Assembly (NCBI GenBank): GCA_905221605.1
Contig: CAJNDS010000891.1
Location: 205,922-269,921 of the forward strand
DNA: 64,000 bases
Source: Symbiodinium natans
Lineage: Eukaryota > Sar > Dinophyceae > Suessiales > Symbiodiniaceae
Reading direction: 5' to 3'
Shown: positions 63,201 to 63,448 of the stretch, one piece after another
How positions within the stretch are numbered: the first letter of the stretch is position 1
Layout: every line of letters starts with the position of its first letter
Notes under the pieces: generated by a model
Databases searched by the model: none
Seen by the model: only the letters and a program-made list of their open reading frames with translations
Told to the model about the DNA's origin: nothing
Made by a program: the position numbers and the translations under genes

Positions 63201-63448
63201 ACCCTTCAAGACTCGCCCAGGGCTTTTGCACTTCGGGCTTTGTGGGAGTGCAGTGTAAGGTTCGGGTCCCTGAGCCCGGAATAGGGTTTAGGGTTAATTA
63301 AGGGTTTAGGGTTTCGGGTTTAGGATCCTAAGCCCCAAAACCCTAAACCCTAAATCCTGGAGGGGGAGGGGGGTTCATCCATAAGCCCGTCCTGGATGAG
63401 CAACGGTGCTGCAACGAAGTAGGGCACATTGAGGGACGTCAGGATCTC
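5595..63448 (-). CDS. chlH: magnesium chelatase subunit H (ChlH), split into micro-exons, partial at both ends
   Basis: ChlH is the roughly 140 kDa porphyrin-binding subunit that, with ChlI and ChlD, inserts Mg2+ into protoporphyrin IX, the first committed step of chlorophyll synthesis. It acts in the plastid and is nuclear-encoded in algae. At least 32 exons join in phase from 63448 down to 5595 and read in the order of the cyanobacterial/plastid family: VPYFVAAPLLIQ, GGLQGAVLYALPELDG, VVYGYPPGIGATGTAALLNV, EEGYDVGTLPE, GIPGDPMRLL, MTPHPQYVAFYK, GADAVVHFGMHGTAEWLPG, YLYAANNPSESILAKRR, SYNVPPYARAGLYK, LFSEGLHTLGAKP, ALNGEYVPPAPGGD, GRNIHALDPYR, GEYPETLAVNLWGLEAIK, ATGRVARYELIPLEELGRPR. Exons are 18-69 nt and introns reach 3-6 kb. 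Donors among firm exons: 17 GC, 12 GA, 3 GT; nearly all acceptors are AG before G. The N-terminal start and transit peptide lie beyond 64000. The exon after 5595 was not found, exon 46802-46855 has a frameshift, and exons between 54440 and 46855 are incomplete. Identity is very secure; integrity is uncertain. Confidence 0.9.
5908..5925 (-). CDS. chlH: chlH micro-exon, 18 nt
   Basis: Reads ELIPLE. Acceptor TCAG before GAG, donor GCTCGC. Identified because ATGRVxRxELIPLEELGRPR is contiguous in the family. Confidence 0.9.
5982..6118 (-). repeat. CCCTATAAA / CCCTGTAAA variant array
   Basis: A 9-bp variant of the telomere-like unit, about 12 copies, just right of chlH exon 5908-5925. Long frames through it encode only repeats of GFI or VYR and are not genes. 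Confidence 0.95.
6651..6674 (-). CDS. chlH: chlH micro-exon, 24 nt
   Basis: Reads ATGRVARY, bridging PVAE and ELIPLE in phase 0. Acceptor ACAG before GCT, donor GCCCCC. Confidence 0.93.
7284..7352 (-). CDS. chlH: chlH exon
   Basis: 69 nt reading AIKT then RGESVAVVLGLVGARPVAE. Acceptor AAAG before GCC, donor GCCAGG. This is the longest firm chlH exon. Confidence 0.95.
7700..7804. mobile_element. MITE family L copy
   Basis: GGGATGTTGCCCCTGATACT … TAAGGGGGGAACATCCCC. Other copies at 12161-12368 and 50788-50960. Confidence 0.8.
8180..8212 (-). CDS. chlH: chlH exon
   Basis: 33 nt reading ETLAVNLWGLE. Acceptor CCAAG before GAA, donor GACTTG. A G-run (8243-8263) lies just upstream. Confidence 0.95.
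8468..9425. other. chlH intron with open frames, no recognised gene
   Basis: A plus frame of 106 codons (8468-8788, Lys/Glu-rich) and a minus frame of 117 codons (9072-9425) are present. The intron between chlH exons 10467 and 8212 covers both, and neither has a recognised motif. Confidence 0.5.
9407..9491. mobile_element. MITE family J copy
   Basis: CCCTAAGGCTCCA … TTGGAGCCTCAGGG. Shares about 45 bp of interior (CCCCAATGTAGGTACTATTT…) with 52038-52126. Confidence 0.85.
10467..10497 (-). CDS. chlH: chlH exon
   Basis: 31 nt reading YQRDNDGEYP. Acceptor CCAG before G, donor GAGACA. CCCTAAA array on the left, TTTAGGG array on the right. Confidence 0.9.
10823..10910. mobile_element. MITE with GGGTCCCC inner ends
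   Basis: AGCTTTCTAAATTAGGTTCC … GGGGACCCAAAGGACCCTAG … GAGAGCT. The long inverted ends have several mismatches. Confidence 0.65.
11126..11160 (-). CDS. chlH: chlH exon
   Basis: 35 nt reading AAEKSIEQCLG(Q). Acceptor CCAG before GCG, donor GAGAGC. The upstream intron (11161-13947) is 2.8 kb of arrays and MITEs, including an open minus frame at 13578-13856 that is not needed by chlH. Confidence 0.87.
11483..11603. mobile_element. MITE family N copy
   Basis: CCAAATCTCCCAAAACCCCT … AGGGGTTTTGGAAGATCTGG. Longer relative at 52347-52786. Confidence 0.75.
12030..12139 (+). mobile_element. MITE family C copy
   Basis: 110 bp, CTTGGTGGCCCAG … CTGGCCTACCAAG, within the chlH intron 11161-13947. A MITE L copy follows at 12161. 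Confidence 0.8.
12161..12368. mobile_element. MITE family L copy interrupted by a CCCTAAA array
   Basis: Ends AGATGTTCCCCCTGATACTA / GGGGGAGCATCCC. A CCCTAAA/CCCTAGA array (12241-12330) is flanked by CCCTATGAAGGACTGT (12225-12240) and CCCTATCAAGGACTGT (12331-12346). Confidence 0.88.
13948..13987 (-). CDS. chlH: chlH exon
   Basis: 40 nt reading (R)NIHALDPYRVPSR. Acceptor AGAG before G, donor GCTCTC. Confidence 0.95.
14706..14767 (-). CDS. chlH: chlH exon
   Basis: 62 nt reading VPPAPGGDVIRDGASVLPTG plus AG of the next Arg codon. Acceptor CAAG before GTG, donor GAGCTT. Flanked by CCCTAAA (left) and TTTAGGG (right). Confidence 0.95.
14971..14998. repeat. (GA)n microsatellite
   Basis: About 13 GA units between two TTTAGGG blocks. 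Confidence 0.95.
15738..15841 (+). mobile_element. MITE family B copy
   Basis: 104 bp, CCAGTAACCTAGGATG … CTACTGGGCATCCTAG. Near-identical in length and sequence to 44337-44440. Confidence 0.85.
15968..16085. mobile_element. MITE family Q copy
   Basis: CACTTAGTTGTCCAG … AAAGGTTACCTACTCTACTA. Relatives at 29707-29815, 39025-39150 (with a C-run inside) and 43325-43460 (partly duplicated). Confidence 0.7.
16335..16363 (-). CDS. chlH: chlH exon
   Basis: 29 nt reading (G)MLRALNGEY. Acceptor GCAG before GC, donor GCCACG. Confidence 0.92.
16651..16757. mobile_element. MITE with about 33-bp inverted ends
   Basis: AAGTCTACTTATAACCTACT at the left and its near-complement AAGTAGGTCATAAGTAGACT at the right, around a short GGGGGCTTATAAGG centre. 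An open minus frame (MQAVRQAAVAQNFRRL…) at 16770-16863 abuts it; unassigned. Confidence 0.8.
16999..17039 (-). CDS. chlH: chlH exon
   Basis: 41 nt reading LRDLLNQNPEELR(G). Acceptor GCAG before G, donor GCCGCT. CCCTAAA lies to the left (16890-16985) and TTTAGGG to the right (17066-17155). The upstream intron (17040 to about 23195 or 26632) contains the UBL-RCC1 gene. Confidence 0.88.
18711..18828. mobile_element. MITE with 25-bp inverted ends
   Basis: ACCCAAAGGGCCCGATATCC … at the left, its near-complement ending GGGCTCTTTGGGT at the right, with an AT-rich interior containing GGAATATT repeats. Confidence 0.8.
18879..18976. mobile_element. MITE family A copy after the UBL-RCC1 stop
   Basis: CTAGGATGGCCCC … GGGCCTACCTAG. 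Relative at 28442-28531. It directly follows the TAA / GTAAGT end of the last UBL-RCC1 exon, so it is either 3' UTR or the start of another intron. Confidence 0.8.
18987..22774 (-). CDS. ubiquitin-like domain plus RCC1-type repeat protein, nine exons
   Basis: Exons (minus): 22721-22774, 22492-22582, 22326-22337, 21917-22030, 21312-21399, 20655-20709, 20040-20253, 19859-19925, 18987-19740. All phases agree and give 482 aa. Start: MPLTVEVSLMSGKKISLE, then EPEESVKSLQLRAQKALAAG and KGRLVNSSG…LDGQAAVKE, a ubiquitin-like fold segment (about residues 1-75). Then roughly ten RCC1-like units of about 38 residues with the pattern AFAAILxDGSVVTWG…GGDSSAVRDQLKNVQQIQAT. All eight inferred introns start GC or GA and end AG before G. 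RCC1 blades form beta-propellers used in binding; the domain pairing resembles proteins often annotated HERC-like, but no HECT domain is present, so ligase activity should not be assumed. The frame ends at a TAA inside TGCAGTAAGT, which is also a perfect splice donor, so a further exon is possible. The gene lies on the chlH strand, inside a chlH intron. Confidence 0.85.
19741..19854 (-). mobile_element. introner, MITE family C, forming intron 8 of UBL-RCC1
   Basis: 114 bp with terminal inverted repeats CTTGNTAGCCCAGT / ACTGGGCTACCAAG and a 4-bp target duplication (CAGC on +, GCTG in sense) at 19737-19740 and 19855-19858. Excision from the GC of the first target copy to the AG ending the element restores DQLKNVQQ exactly. 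Left unspliced, the 118 nt would frameshift the protein. Confidence 0.88.
19926..20035 (-). mobile_element. introner, MITE family D, forming intron 7 of UBL-RCC1
   Basis: 110 bp with inverted ends CTTAGCTTTGGAGTA / TACTCCAAAGCCCAG and target duplication TTGC (GCAA in sense) at 19922-19925 and 20036-20039. GC-AG splicing restores AILSNGSVVTWG. Related copies at 44171 and 32594. Confidence 0.88.
20956..21101. repeat. CCACCCCC-rich tandem tract
   Basis: About 145 bp of CCACCC/CCACCCCC in intron 5 of UBL-RCC1; the transcribed strand is G-rich. Open frames through it are artefacts of the repeat. Confidence 0.95.
22326..22337 (-). CDS. 12-nt micro-exon of the UBL-RCC1 gene
   Basis: GCTTCCTGGATG, coding CFLDG together with its neighbours (…NSSG|CFLD|GQAAV…). 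Bounded by an intron made of MITE family C (22338-22486 plus its TSD) and by a GA-AG intron with a GACA direct repeat at both ends. Confidence 0.75.
22338..22486 (-). mobile_element. MITE family C copy in UBL-RCC1 intron 2, carrying a telomere-like insert
   Basis: Ends CTTGGTAGCCCAGT / ATTGGGCTTCCAG with duplicated GAAGC (22333-22337 and 22487-22491). About 45 bp of TTTAGGG-like sequence (about 22384-22430) interrupts it relative to the copies at 22992 and 19741. Confidence 0.8.
22992..23099 (+). mobile_element. MITE family C copy
   Basis: 108 bp, CTTGGTAGCCCAG … CTGGGCTACCAAG, without a telomere-like insert. Just upstream of UBL-RCC1. Confidence 0.85.
23195..23240 (-). CDS. chlH: tentative chlH exon
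   Basis: Reads PLAETGQVAEVF(A), which continues in phase into LRDLLNQNPEEL at 17039 (donor GAGTAG). The 5' boundary is not fixed; the only acceptor followed by G would start it at about 23215. Confidence 0.5.
23320..24020. other. unique stretch without recognised gene
   Basis: A 120-codon plus frame (23580-23942) has no domain and no splice-consistent continuation that I can see. Probably intronic. Confidence 0.5.
24447..24530 (-). CDS. unassigned coding island
   Basis: 84 nt between acceptor TAG before G (24530) and donor GTCTGG, reading VHLDDLLVPACIDVRIEDCL. Its phase would also fit the chlH exon at 17039, competing with the candidate at 23195. Function unknown. Confidence 0.35.
24985..25058. 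mobile_element. short inverted-repeat element beside a G-run
   Basis: CCAAACGATGTGAGAATTGG … CCAACTCTTACGTCGTTTGG. Flanked by a direct repeat containing TTTGAGGCT (24959 and 25079) and followed by 23 G (25058-25080). Confidence 0.65.
25189..25304. mobile_element. MITE family F copy
   Basis: CCCTAAGGTCCATGTACC … GGCACATGGACCCTTAGGG. A relative at 47258-47367 carries a telomere-like centre, and a diverged one lies near 43987-44060. Confidence 0.8.
25318..25430 (-). CDS. unassigned exon, continuation of the preceding one
   Basis: Reads SSSGVISLEAHKITGPSNCA then DVAAVMLGLQWQGLRKVC after acceptor CCTAG before G at 25430. The 72-bp intron 25431-25502 contains a remnant of MITE family B. Beyond 25318 the frame enters MITE F (25189-25304), so the exon probably ends near a GA donor around 25312-25320. 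Confidence 0.45.
25503..25700 (-). CDS. unassigned exon upstream of a 72-bp MITE intron
   Basis: Minus frame reading HLLAAHLVRALSTPVCLGAE then VESSKSLESAFAEAHHE and VEPSPAGTQ. Exon end 25503 with donor GTAGGT. It joins in frame to the exon at 25318-25430. No family recognised. The 5' edge is not fixed (an array starts at about 25706). It lies inside a chlH intron region on the same strand. Confidence 0.45.
26014..26160. mobile_element. MITE family G copy
   Basis: CTACTTGGAGGTTCATGGTA … GAACCTCCAAGTAG, AT-rich with TTATAA cores. Other copies at 36975-37167 and 37600-37745 and a half copy at 4649-4710. Confidence 0.85.
26632..26688 (-). CDS. chlH: probable chlH exon
   Basis: 57 nt reading DVVGACVQSGNDTETTLG, resembling the DVxxxxxAAQSGNGTD region of cyanobacterial ChlH. 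Acceptor CCAG before GT, donor GATGTG. CCCTAAA lies to the left and TTTGGGG/TTTAGGG to the right. Confidence 0.65.
27645..27725. repeat. (AT)n microsatellite
   Basis: Long ATATAT run with interspersed CACAT/GTAT. Tyr/Ile-rich open frames over it are not genes. Confidence 0.95.
27964..28021 (-). CDS. chlH: probable chlH exon
   Basis: 58 nt reading DKLAENAPDGSLSKAPLKT. Acceptor CCAG before GAC, donor GTATTT. The coding look is strong; the ChlH family is variable here. Confidence 0.6.
28190..28249 (-). CDS. chlH: chlH exon (3' edge uncertain)
   Basis: Reads (G)YLTACFEEQKNGTPLPG(AAL). Acceptor CCAG before GC at 28249. Several GC or GT donors (exon ends 28197, 28194 or 28188) keep phase with the next exon. 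Confidence 0.8.
28442..28531. mobile_element. MITE family A copy
   Basis: CTAGGATGGCCCC … GGGGCCTACCTAG with the shared AAAATAT interior. Confidence 0.8.
28574..29620. mobile_element. 1.05-kb element with inverted ends continued by telomere-like repeats
   Basis: Left end ACCAGGAGGACACTTTG, right end CAAAGCGCCCTCCTGGT (15 of 17 complementary). Subterminal TTATAAGT-rich repeats fill 28605-28690 and 29430-29605. The inverted symmetry extends outward into CCCTAAA on the left and TTTAGGG on the right. The GC-rich interior has open frames on both strands (up to 222 codons, minus) but no recognised domain; a transposase is not evident. Confidence 0.7.
29056..29106. repeat. 10-bp tandem repeat CCGCGGACAT
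   Basis: Five near-perfect copies inside the 1.05-kb element. Confidence 0.9.
30245..30293. repeat. C-run followed by A-run
   Basis: 33 C then 16 A. Similar G/C runs occur at 8243-8263, 25058-25080 and 46760-46780. Confidence 0.95.
30655..30699 (-). CDS. chlH: chlH exon
   Basis: 45 nt reading (G)LHTLGAKPSVEEMR(G), the GLHxxG motif of ChlH. Acceptor GGAG before GA, donor GCCGTG. CCCTAAA-type arrays lie to the left and TTTAGGG to the right. Confidence 0.92.
31708..31746 (-). CDS. chlH: chlH exon
   Basis: 39 nt reading (x)YLAEVESSLFSE(G). Acceptor GGAG before GC, donor GACGCG. Confidence 0.88.
32594..32694 (+). mobile_element. MITE family D copy
   Basis: CTCTGGAGTAGACCCAG … AGTACTCCAG with the shared core GTATGTACTTTTTAGGTATA. 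Confidence 0.8.
34665..34785 (-). CDS. unassigned coding island
   Basis: An open minus frame runs across the whole unique island: …PKVVAAMLKSSDIDAVAQA… then KCTKEAPCFV. It lies between chlH exons 35125-35172 and 31708-31746 but does not resemble the family segment expected there. It could be a lineage-specific ChlH insertion, an exon of another nested gene, or chance. Confidence 0.4.
35125..35172 (-). CDS. chlH: chlH exon
   Basis: 48 nt reading AVLAAGLQKDLPLPAS. Acceptor GAAG before GCT; donor GCCCAG, or GCATCT six bases earlier. Confidence 0.75.
35809..35835 (-). CDS. chlH: probable chlH exon
   Basis: 27 nt reading PTLEAAVIQ, fitting a helical family segment. Donor GCGGGT. The acceptor needed for phase is CGAG before C, an exception to the AG-G rule, so the left boundary is uncertain (an alternative start at 35849 breaks phase). 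Confidence 0.6.
36472..36541 (-). repeat. CCCTAGA variant array
   Basis: Nine tandem copies of CCCTAGA followed by CCCTAAA and a C-run (36567-36582). Confidence 0.95.
36975..37167. mobile_element. MITE family G copy interrupted by a CCCTAAA array
   Basis: The element ends are intact. A 32-bp CCCTAAA-type tract (37089-37120) sits between two copies of AAAGTACAGTTAT (37076-37088 and 37121-37133). Confidence 0.88.
37440..37515. repeat. AT-rich trinucleotide tract
   Basis: ATAATAATAATAATAACAAT run immediately left of the chlH exon at 37547. Confidence 0.9.
37547..37583 (-). CDS. chlH: chlH exon
   Basis: 37 nt reading FGERREADAEEE, continuing LLAE in phase. Acceptor CAAG before G, donor GACTTG. 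Confidence 0.78.
37600..37745. mobile_element. MITE family G copy
   Basis: CACTTGAAGGATCATGGTAC … GTACCATGAACCTCCAAG, just right of the chlH exon 37547-37583 (so in the intron ending at it). Confidence 0.85.
38807..38838 (-). CDS. chlH: chlH exon
   Basis: 32 nt reading ELQAVRGLLA(E). Acceptor GGAG before GAG, donor GCCTCT. Confidence 0.87.
39376..39425 (-). CDS. chlH: chlH exon
   Basis: 50 nt reading LVSYNVPPYARAGLYK. Acceptor AGAG before GC, donor GATGTG. Confidence 0.93.
40520..40615 (+). repeat. 10-bp tandem repeat TTTAAGGGCC
   Basis: Seven or more degenerate copies (TTTGAGGGCC, TTCAAGGGCC variants), unrelated in period to the 7-mer arrays. Confidence 0.85.
41103..41152 (-). CDS. chlH: chlH exon
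   Basis: 50 nt reading YLYAANNPSESILAKR(R), one of the most conserved ChlH motifs. Acceptor TGAG before G, donor GCCTCC. Confidence 0.95.
41696..42072 (-). repeat. AAACCCCT 8-mer array
   Basis: About 375 bp dominated by CCCCTAAA with CCCCCCTAAA interruptions, left of chlH exon 42095-42145. Confidence 0.95.
42095..42145 (-). CDS. chlH: chlH exon
   Basis: 51 nt reading NLGSCWPDQLLGALPH(V). Acceptor CGAG before G, donor GCAGGG. Confidence 0.92.
43545..43583 (-). CDS. chlH: chlH exon
   Basis: 39 nt reading HGTAEWLPGRPL(G), matching the family HGTxEWLPG motif. Acceptor CCAG before G; donor GTGGCT. Confidence 0.92.
44171..44274 (+). mobile_element. MITE family D copy
   Basis: CTTTGGAGTAGACCCTGG … AGTACTCCAAAACCCAG, closely similar to the intron at 19926-20035. 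Confidence 0.85.
44337..44440 (+). mobile_element. MITE family B copy
   Basis: 104 bp, CCAGTAACCTAGGATC … CTACTGGGCATCCTAG. Diverged relatives at 33036-33130 and in the intron 25431-25502. Confidence 0.85.
44473..44585 (+). mobile_element. MITE family C copy
   Basis: GTTGGTAGCCCAGT … ACTGGGCTACCAAG, diverged interior, in the chlH intron between 43583 and 44673. Confidence 0.8.
44673..44707 (-). CDS. chlH: chlH exon
   Basis: 35 nt reading ELGADAVVHFG(M). Acceptor TAAG before GAG. Donor GTAGCT, a GT donor. Confidence 0.92.
45753..45813 (-). CDS. chlH: chlH exon
   Basis: 61 nt reading FERDMTPHPQYVAFYKYIEN. Acceptor TGAG before G, donor GACGCT. Confidence 0.93.
46301..46412 (-). repeat. CCCTAAAAA 9-mer array
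   Basis: About 12 nearly identical 9-bp units inside the larger block 46267-46546, which continues into CCCCCTAAA variants. Confidence 0.95.
46802..46855 (-). CDS. chlH: chlH exon with an apparent 2-nt deletion
   Basis: 54 nt. The first half reads VWLAVQP in one frame and the second half reads LGIPGDPMRL in another. The family sequence here is VQPPLGI-GDPMRLLFERD, so the exon should be 56 nt. Acceptor TGAG before GTG; donor GCTGGA joins in phase to FERDMTPHP. A sequencing error, a real pseudogene lesion, or an unrecognised splice site could explain it. Confidence 0.85.
47258..47367. mobile_element. MITE family F copy with telomere-like centre
   Basis: CCTGAGGGTCCATGTGCC … GGTACATGGACCCTTAGG with TTTAGGGTTTAGGG in the middle. 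Confidence 0.75.
48380..48545. repeat. CCCTGG-rich degenerate repeat
   Basis: GGCCCTGGCCCC-type units. Open frames on both strands (up to 209 codons) follow from base composition and are not supported as genes. Confidence 0.85.
48560..48965. repeat. degenerate tandem units with CCTTCGCGCCAANCCAAGCTGT
   Basis: Five copies of a core CCCCTTCGCGCCAACC-AAGCTGT spaced 60-130 bp apart with related flanks (TTCCGTTTGCTGCAACTTTG). Function unknown. Confidence 0.8.
49297..49391. repeat. 48-bp direct duplication
   Basis: Two tandem copies of a unit containing GTGAAAATTGTGGTTTTCTT, nearly identical. No gene seen in 49190-49560. Confidence 0.9.
49622..49769. repeat. CCCTAAA array between 51-bp direct repeats
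   Basis: 49622-49672 and 49718-49769 are the same sequence (starting CTTGGTTTAAAAGGGGCTTA, ending GGGGACTCAG) differing by one A. Between them are 45 bp of CCCTAAA units. The duplicated sequence is part of a family-B-like MITE starting near 49595. Confidence 0.95.
50443..50470 (-). CDS. chlH: tentative chlH exon
   Basis: 28 nt reading EAVEGAWGE, resembling the E-x-W-G region before the VWxxVQPP motif. Acceptor TCAAG before GAG, donor GTTTGG. A plus-strand frame (MAPKCPAKRPALRQ…) is also open here, so this is only moderately supported. Confidence 0.4.
50788..50960. mobile_element. MITE family L copy
   Basis: ATATGTTCCCCCTCATACTA … AGGGGGGACATCCC with a diverged, longer interior. Confidence 0.7.
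51647..51725 (-). CDS. chlH: tentative chlH exon
   Basis: 79 nt reading QLYVCRQLHESLSCGLIDPD then IRLEIT. It lies where ChlH has a variable segment before the conserved W-G motif. The acceptor would be GACAG before C, not the usual G, and a MITE abuts it at 51728. Coding character is good; assignment to chlH is inference. Confidence 0.45.
51728..51812. mobile_element. MITE with 24-bp inverted ends
   Basis: GTCAAAATGATGGTCCCTTT at the left and AAAGGGACCATGATTTTGAC at the right, 85 bp in all. It abuts the tentative exon at 51647-51725, so it is a likely introner. Confidence 0.85.
52038..52126. mobile_element. MITE family J copy
   Basis: CCCTAAGGCTCCAAA … TTGGAGCCTTAGGG. A family-C-like remnant follows at about 52130-52215. 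Confidence 0.85.
52347..52786. mobile_element. family N element, about 440 bp
   Basis: Same inverted ends as 11483-11603 (CCAGATCTTCCAAAACCCCT and complement) around a T-rich interior. A 112-codon plus frame inside has no recognised domain. Confidence 0.75.
54440..54473 (-). CDS. chlH: chlH exon
   Basis: 34 nt reading DAEELIREVTA(G), continuing GYDVGTLPE in phase. Acceptor CAAG before GAT, donor GCTCTC. It is bounded by CCCTAAA on the left and TTTAGGG on the right. The intron upstream of it (54474-58055) contains the palindrome region. Confidence 0.88.
55193..55440. repeat. palindrome with about 118-bp arms
   Basis: Left arm 55193-55310 and right arm 55322-55440 are nearly perfect inverted copies built from CGATTGAAACGATTGAAATT and GATTGAAGATTGAAGATT units, around an 11-bp T-rich loop. 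Confidence 0.92.
55222..55925. repeat. 352-bp tandem duplication containing the palindrome
   Basis: Two copies, 55222-55573 and 55574-55925, each holding a long hairpin and a tail with two TAAAGTCTCAG and two TTCGTGACRTCGCT motifs. A few point differences separate them. Confidence 0.93.
55926..57000. repeat. degenerate palindromic repeats around CCTATAGGG
   Basis: Repeated segments of roughly 130 bp alternate in orientation: AAGCCCATAGAGTTTAAACC, CCCTATAGCCTATAGGG, GGTTAAGTGTTTAGGC. No coding signal seen. Confidence 0.85.
57000..57480. other. unique stretch without recognised gene
   Basis: Short open frames on both strands, no recognised domain. Ends in a G-run (57461-57474) and an (AT)n tract (57478-57504). 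Confidence 0.6.
57580..57680 (-). CDS. unassigned coding-like island
   Basis: Minus frame reading GFAVYKNKLSTQPFIQQVLQ after TTCAG before G. Two other minus frames are open too. It lies between chlH exons 58056 and 54473, which are adjacent in phase, so it is not needed by chlH. Confidence 0.25.
58056..58107 (-). CDS. chlH: chlH exon
   Basis: 52 nt reading LLEEMGEEGYDVGTLPE. Acceptor TGAG before G, donor GACAAA. Confidence 0.92.
59053..59086 (-). CDS. chlH: chlH exon
   Basis: 34 nt reading (G)TAALLNVPRS(L). Acceptor GGAG before GC, donor GAAGAG. Confidence 0.92.
59531..59576 (-). CDS. chlH: chlH exon
   Basis: 46 nt reading VAIVVYGYPPGIGAT(G), a strongly conserved ChlH motif. Acceptor TCAG before GTG. 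The donor is GTGCCA, one of only three GT donors among the firm exons. Confidence 0.92.
59692..59880. repeat. 36-bp exact direct repeat plus a second diverged duplication
   Basis: 59692-59727 and 59749-59784 are identical (ATGCCCGCACGATGATTACG…). Next to them, GCCCGAAGCRGCGCAAG units are also duplicated. In the chlH intron between 59576 and 60067. Confidence 0.92.
60067..60115 (-). CDS. chlH: chlH exon
   Basis: 49 nt reading IRRWVALRRKPARERK, the basic stretch that precedes the YPPG motif in this family. Acceptor AAAG before G, donor GCCCCT. Confidence 0.88.
60504..60541 (-). CDS. chlH: chlH exon
   Basis: 38 nt reading ELLPDRVDRLAV(R). Acceptor ACAG before GAG, donor GAAGCT. Confidence 0.87.
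61296..61362 (-). CDS. chlH: chlH exon
   Basis: 67 nt reading LPELDGAIDAVALGGLVAGG then DI. Acceptor CCAAG before G; donor GCATCT preferred. An alternative GA donor six bases earlier would also keep phase. Confidence 0.87.
61875..61908 (-). CDS. chlH: chlH exon
   Basis: 34 nt reading (G)IGGLQGAVLY(A). Acceptor GAAG before GC, donor GCAGCT. Phase matches both neighbours. Confidence 0.88.
62867..62891 (-). CDS. chlH: chlH exon
   Basis: 25 nt reading DVASWKEQ plus one base of the next Gly codon. Acceptor ACAG before GAC, donor GCCCTT. Confidence 0.85.
63392..63448 (-). CDS. chlH: chlH exon
   Basis: 57 nt reading EILTSLNVPYFVAAPLLIQ. Acceptor CAAG before GAG, donor GACGGG. First recognised chlH exon in the window; upstream exons must lie past the right edge or be unrecognised in 63450-64000. 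Confidence 0.88.
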
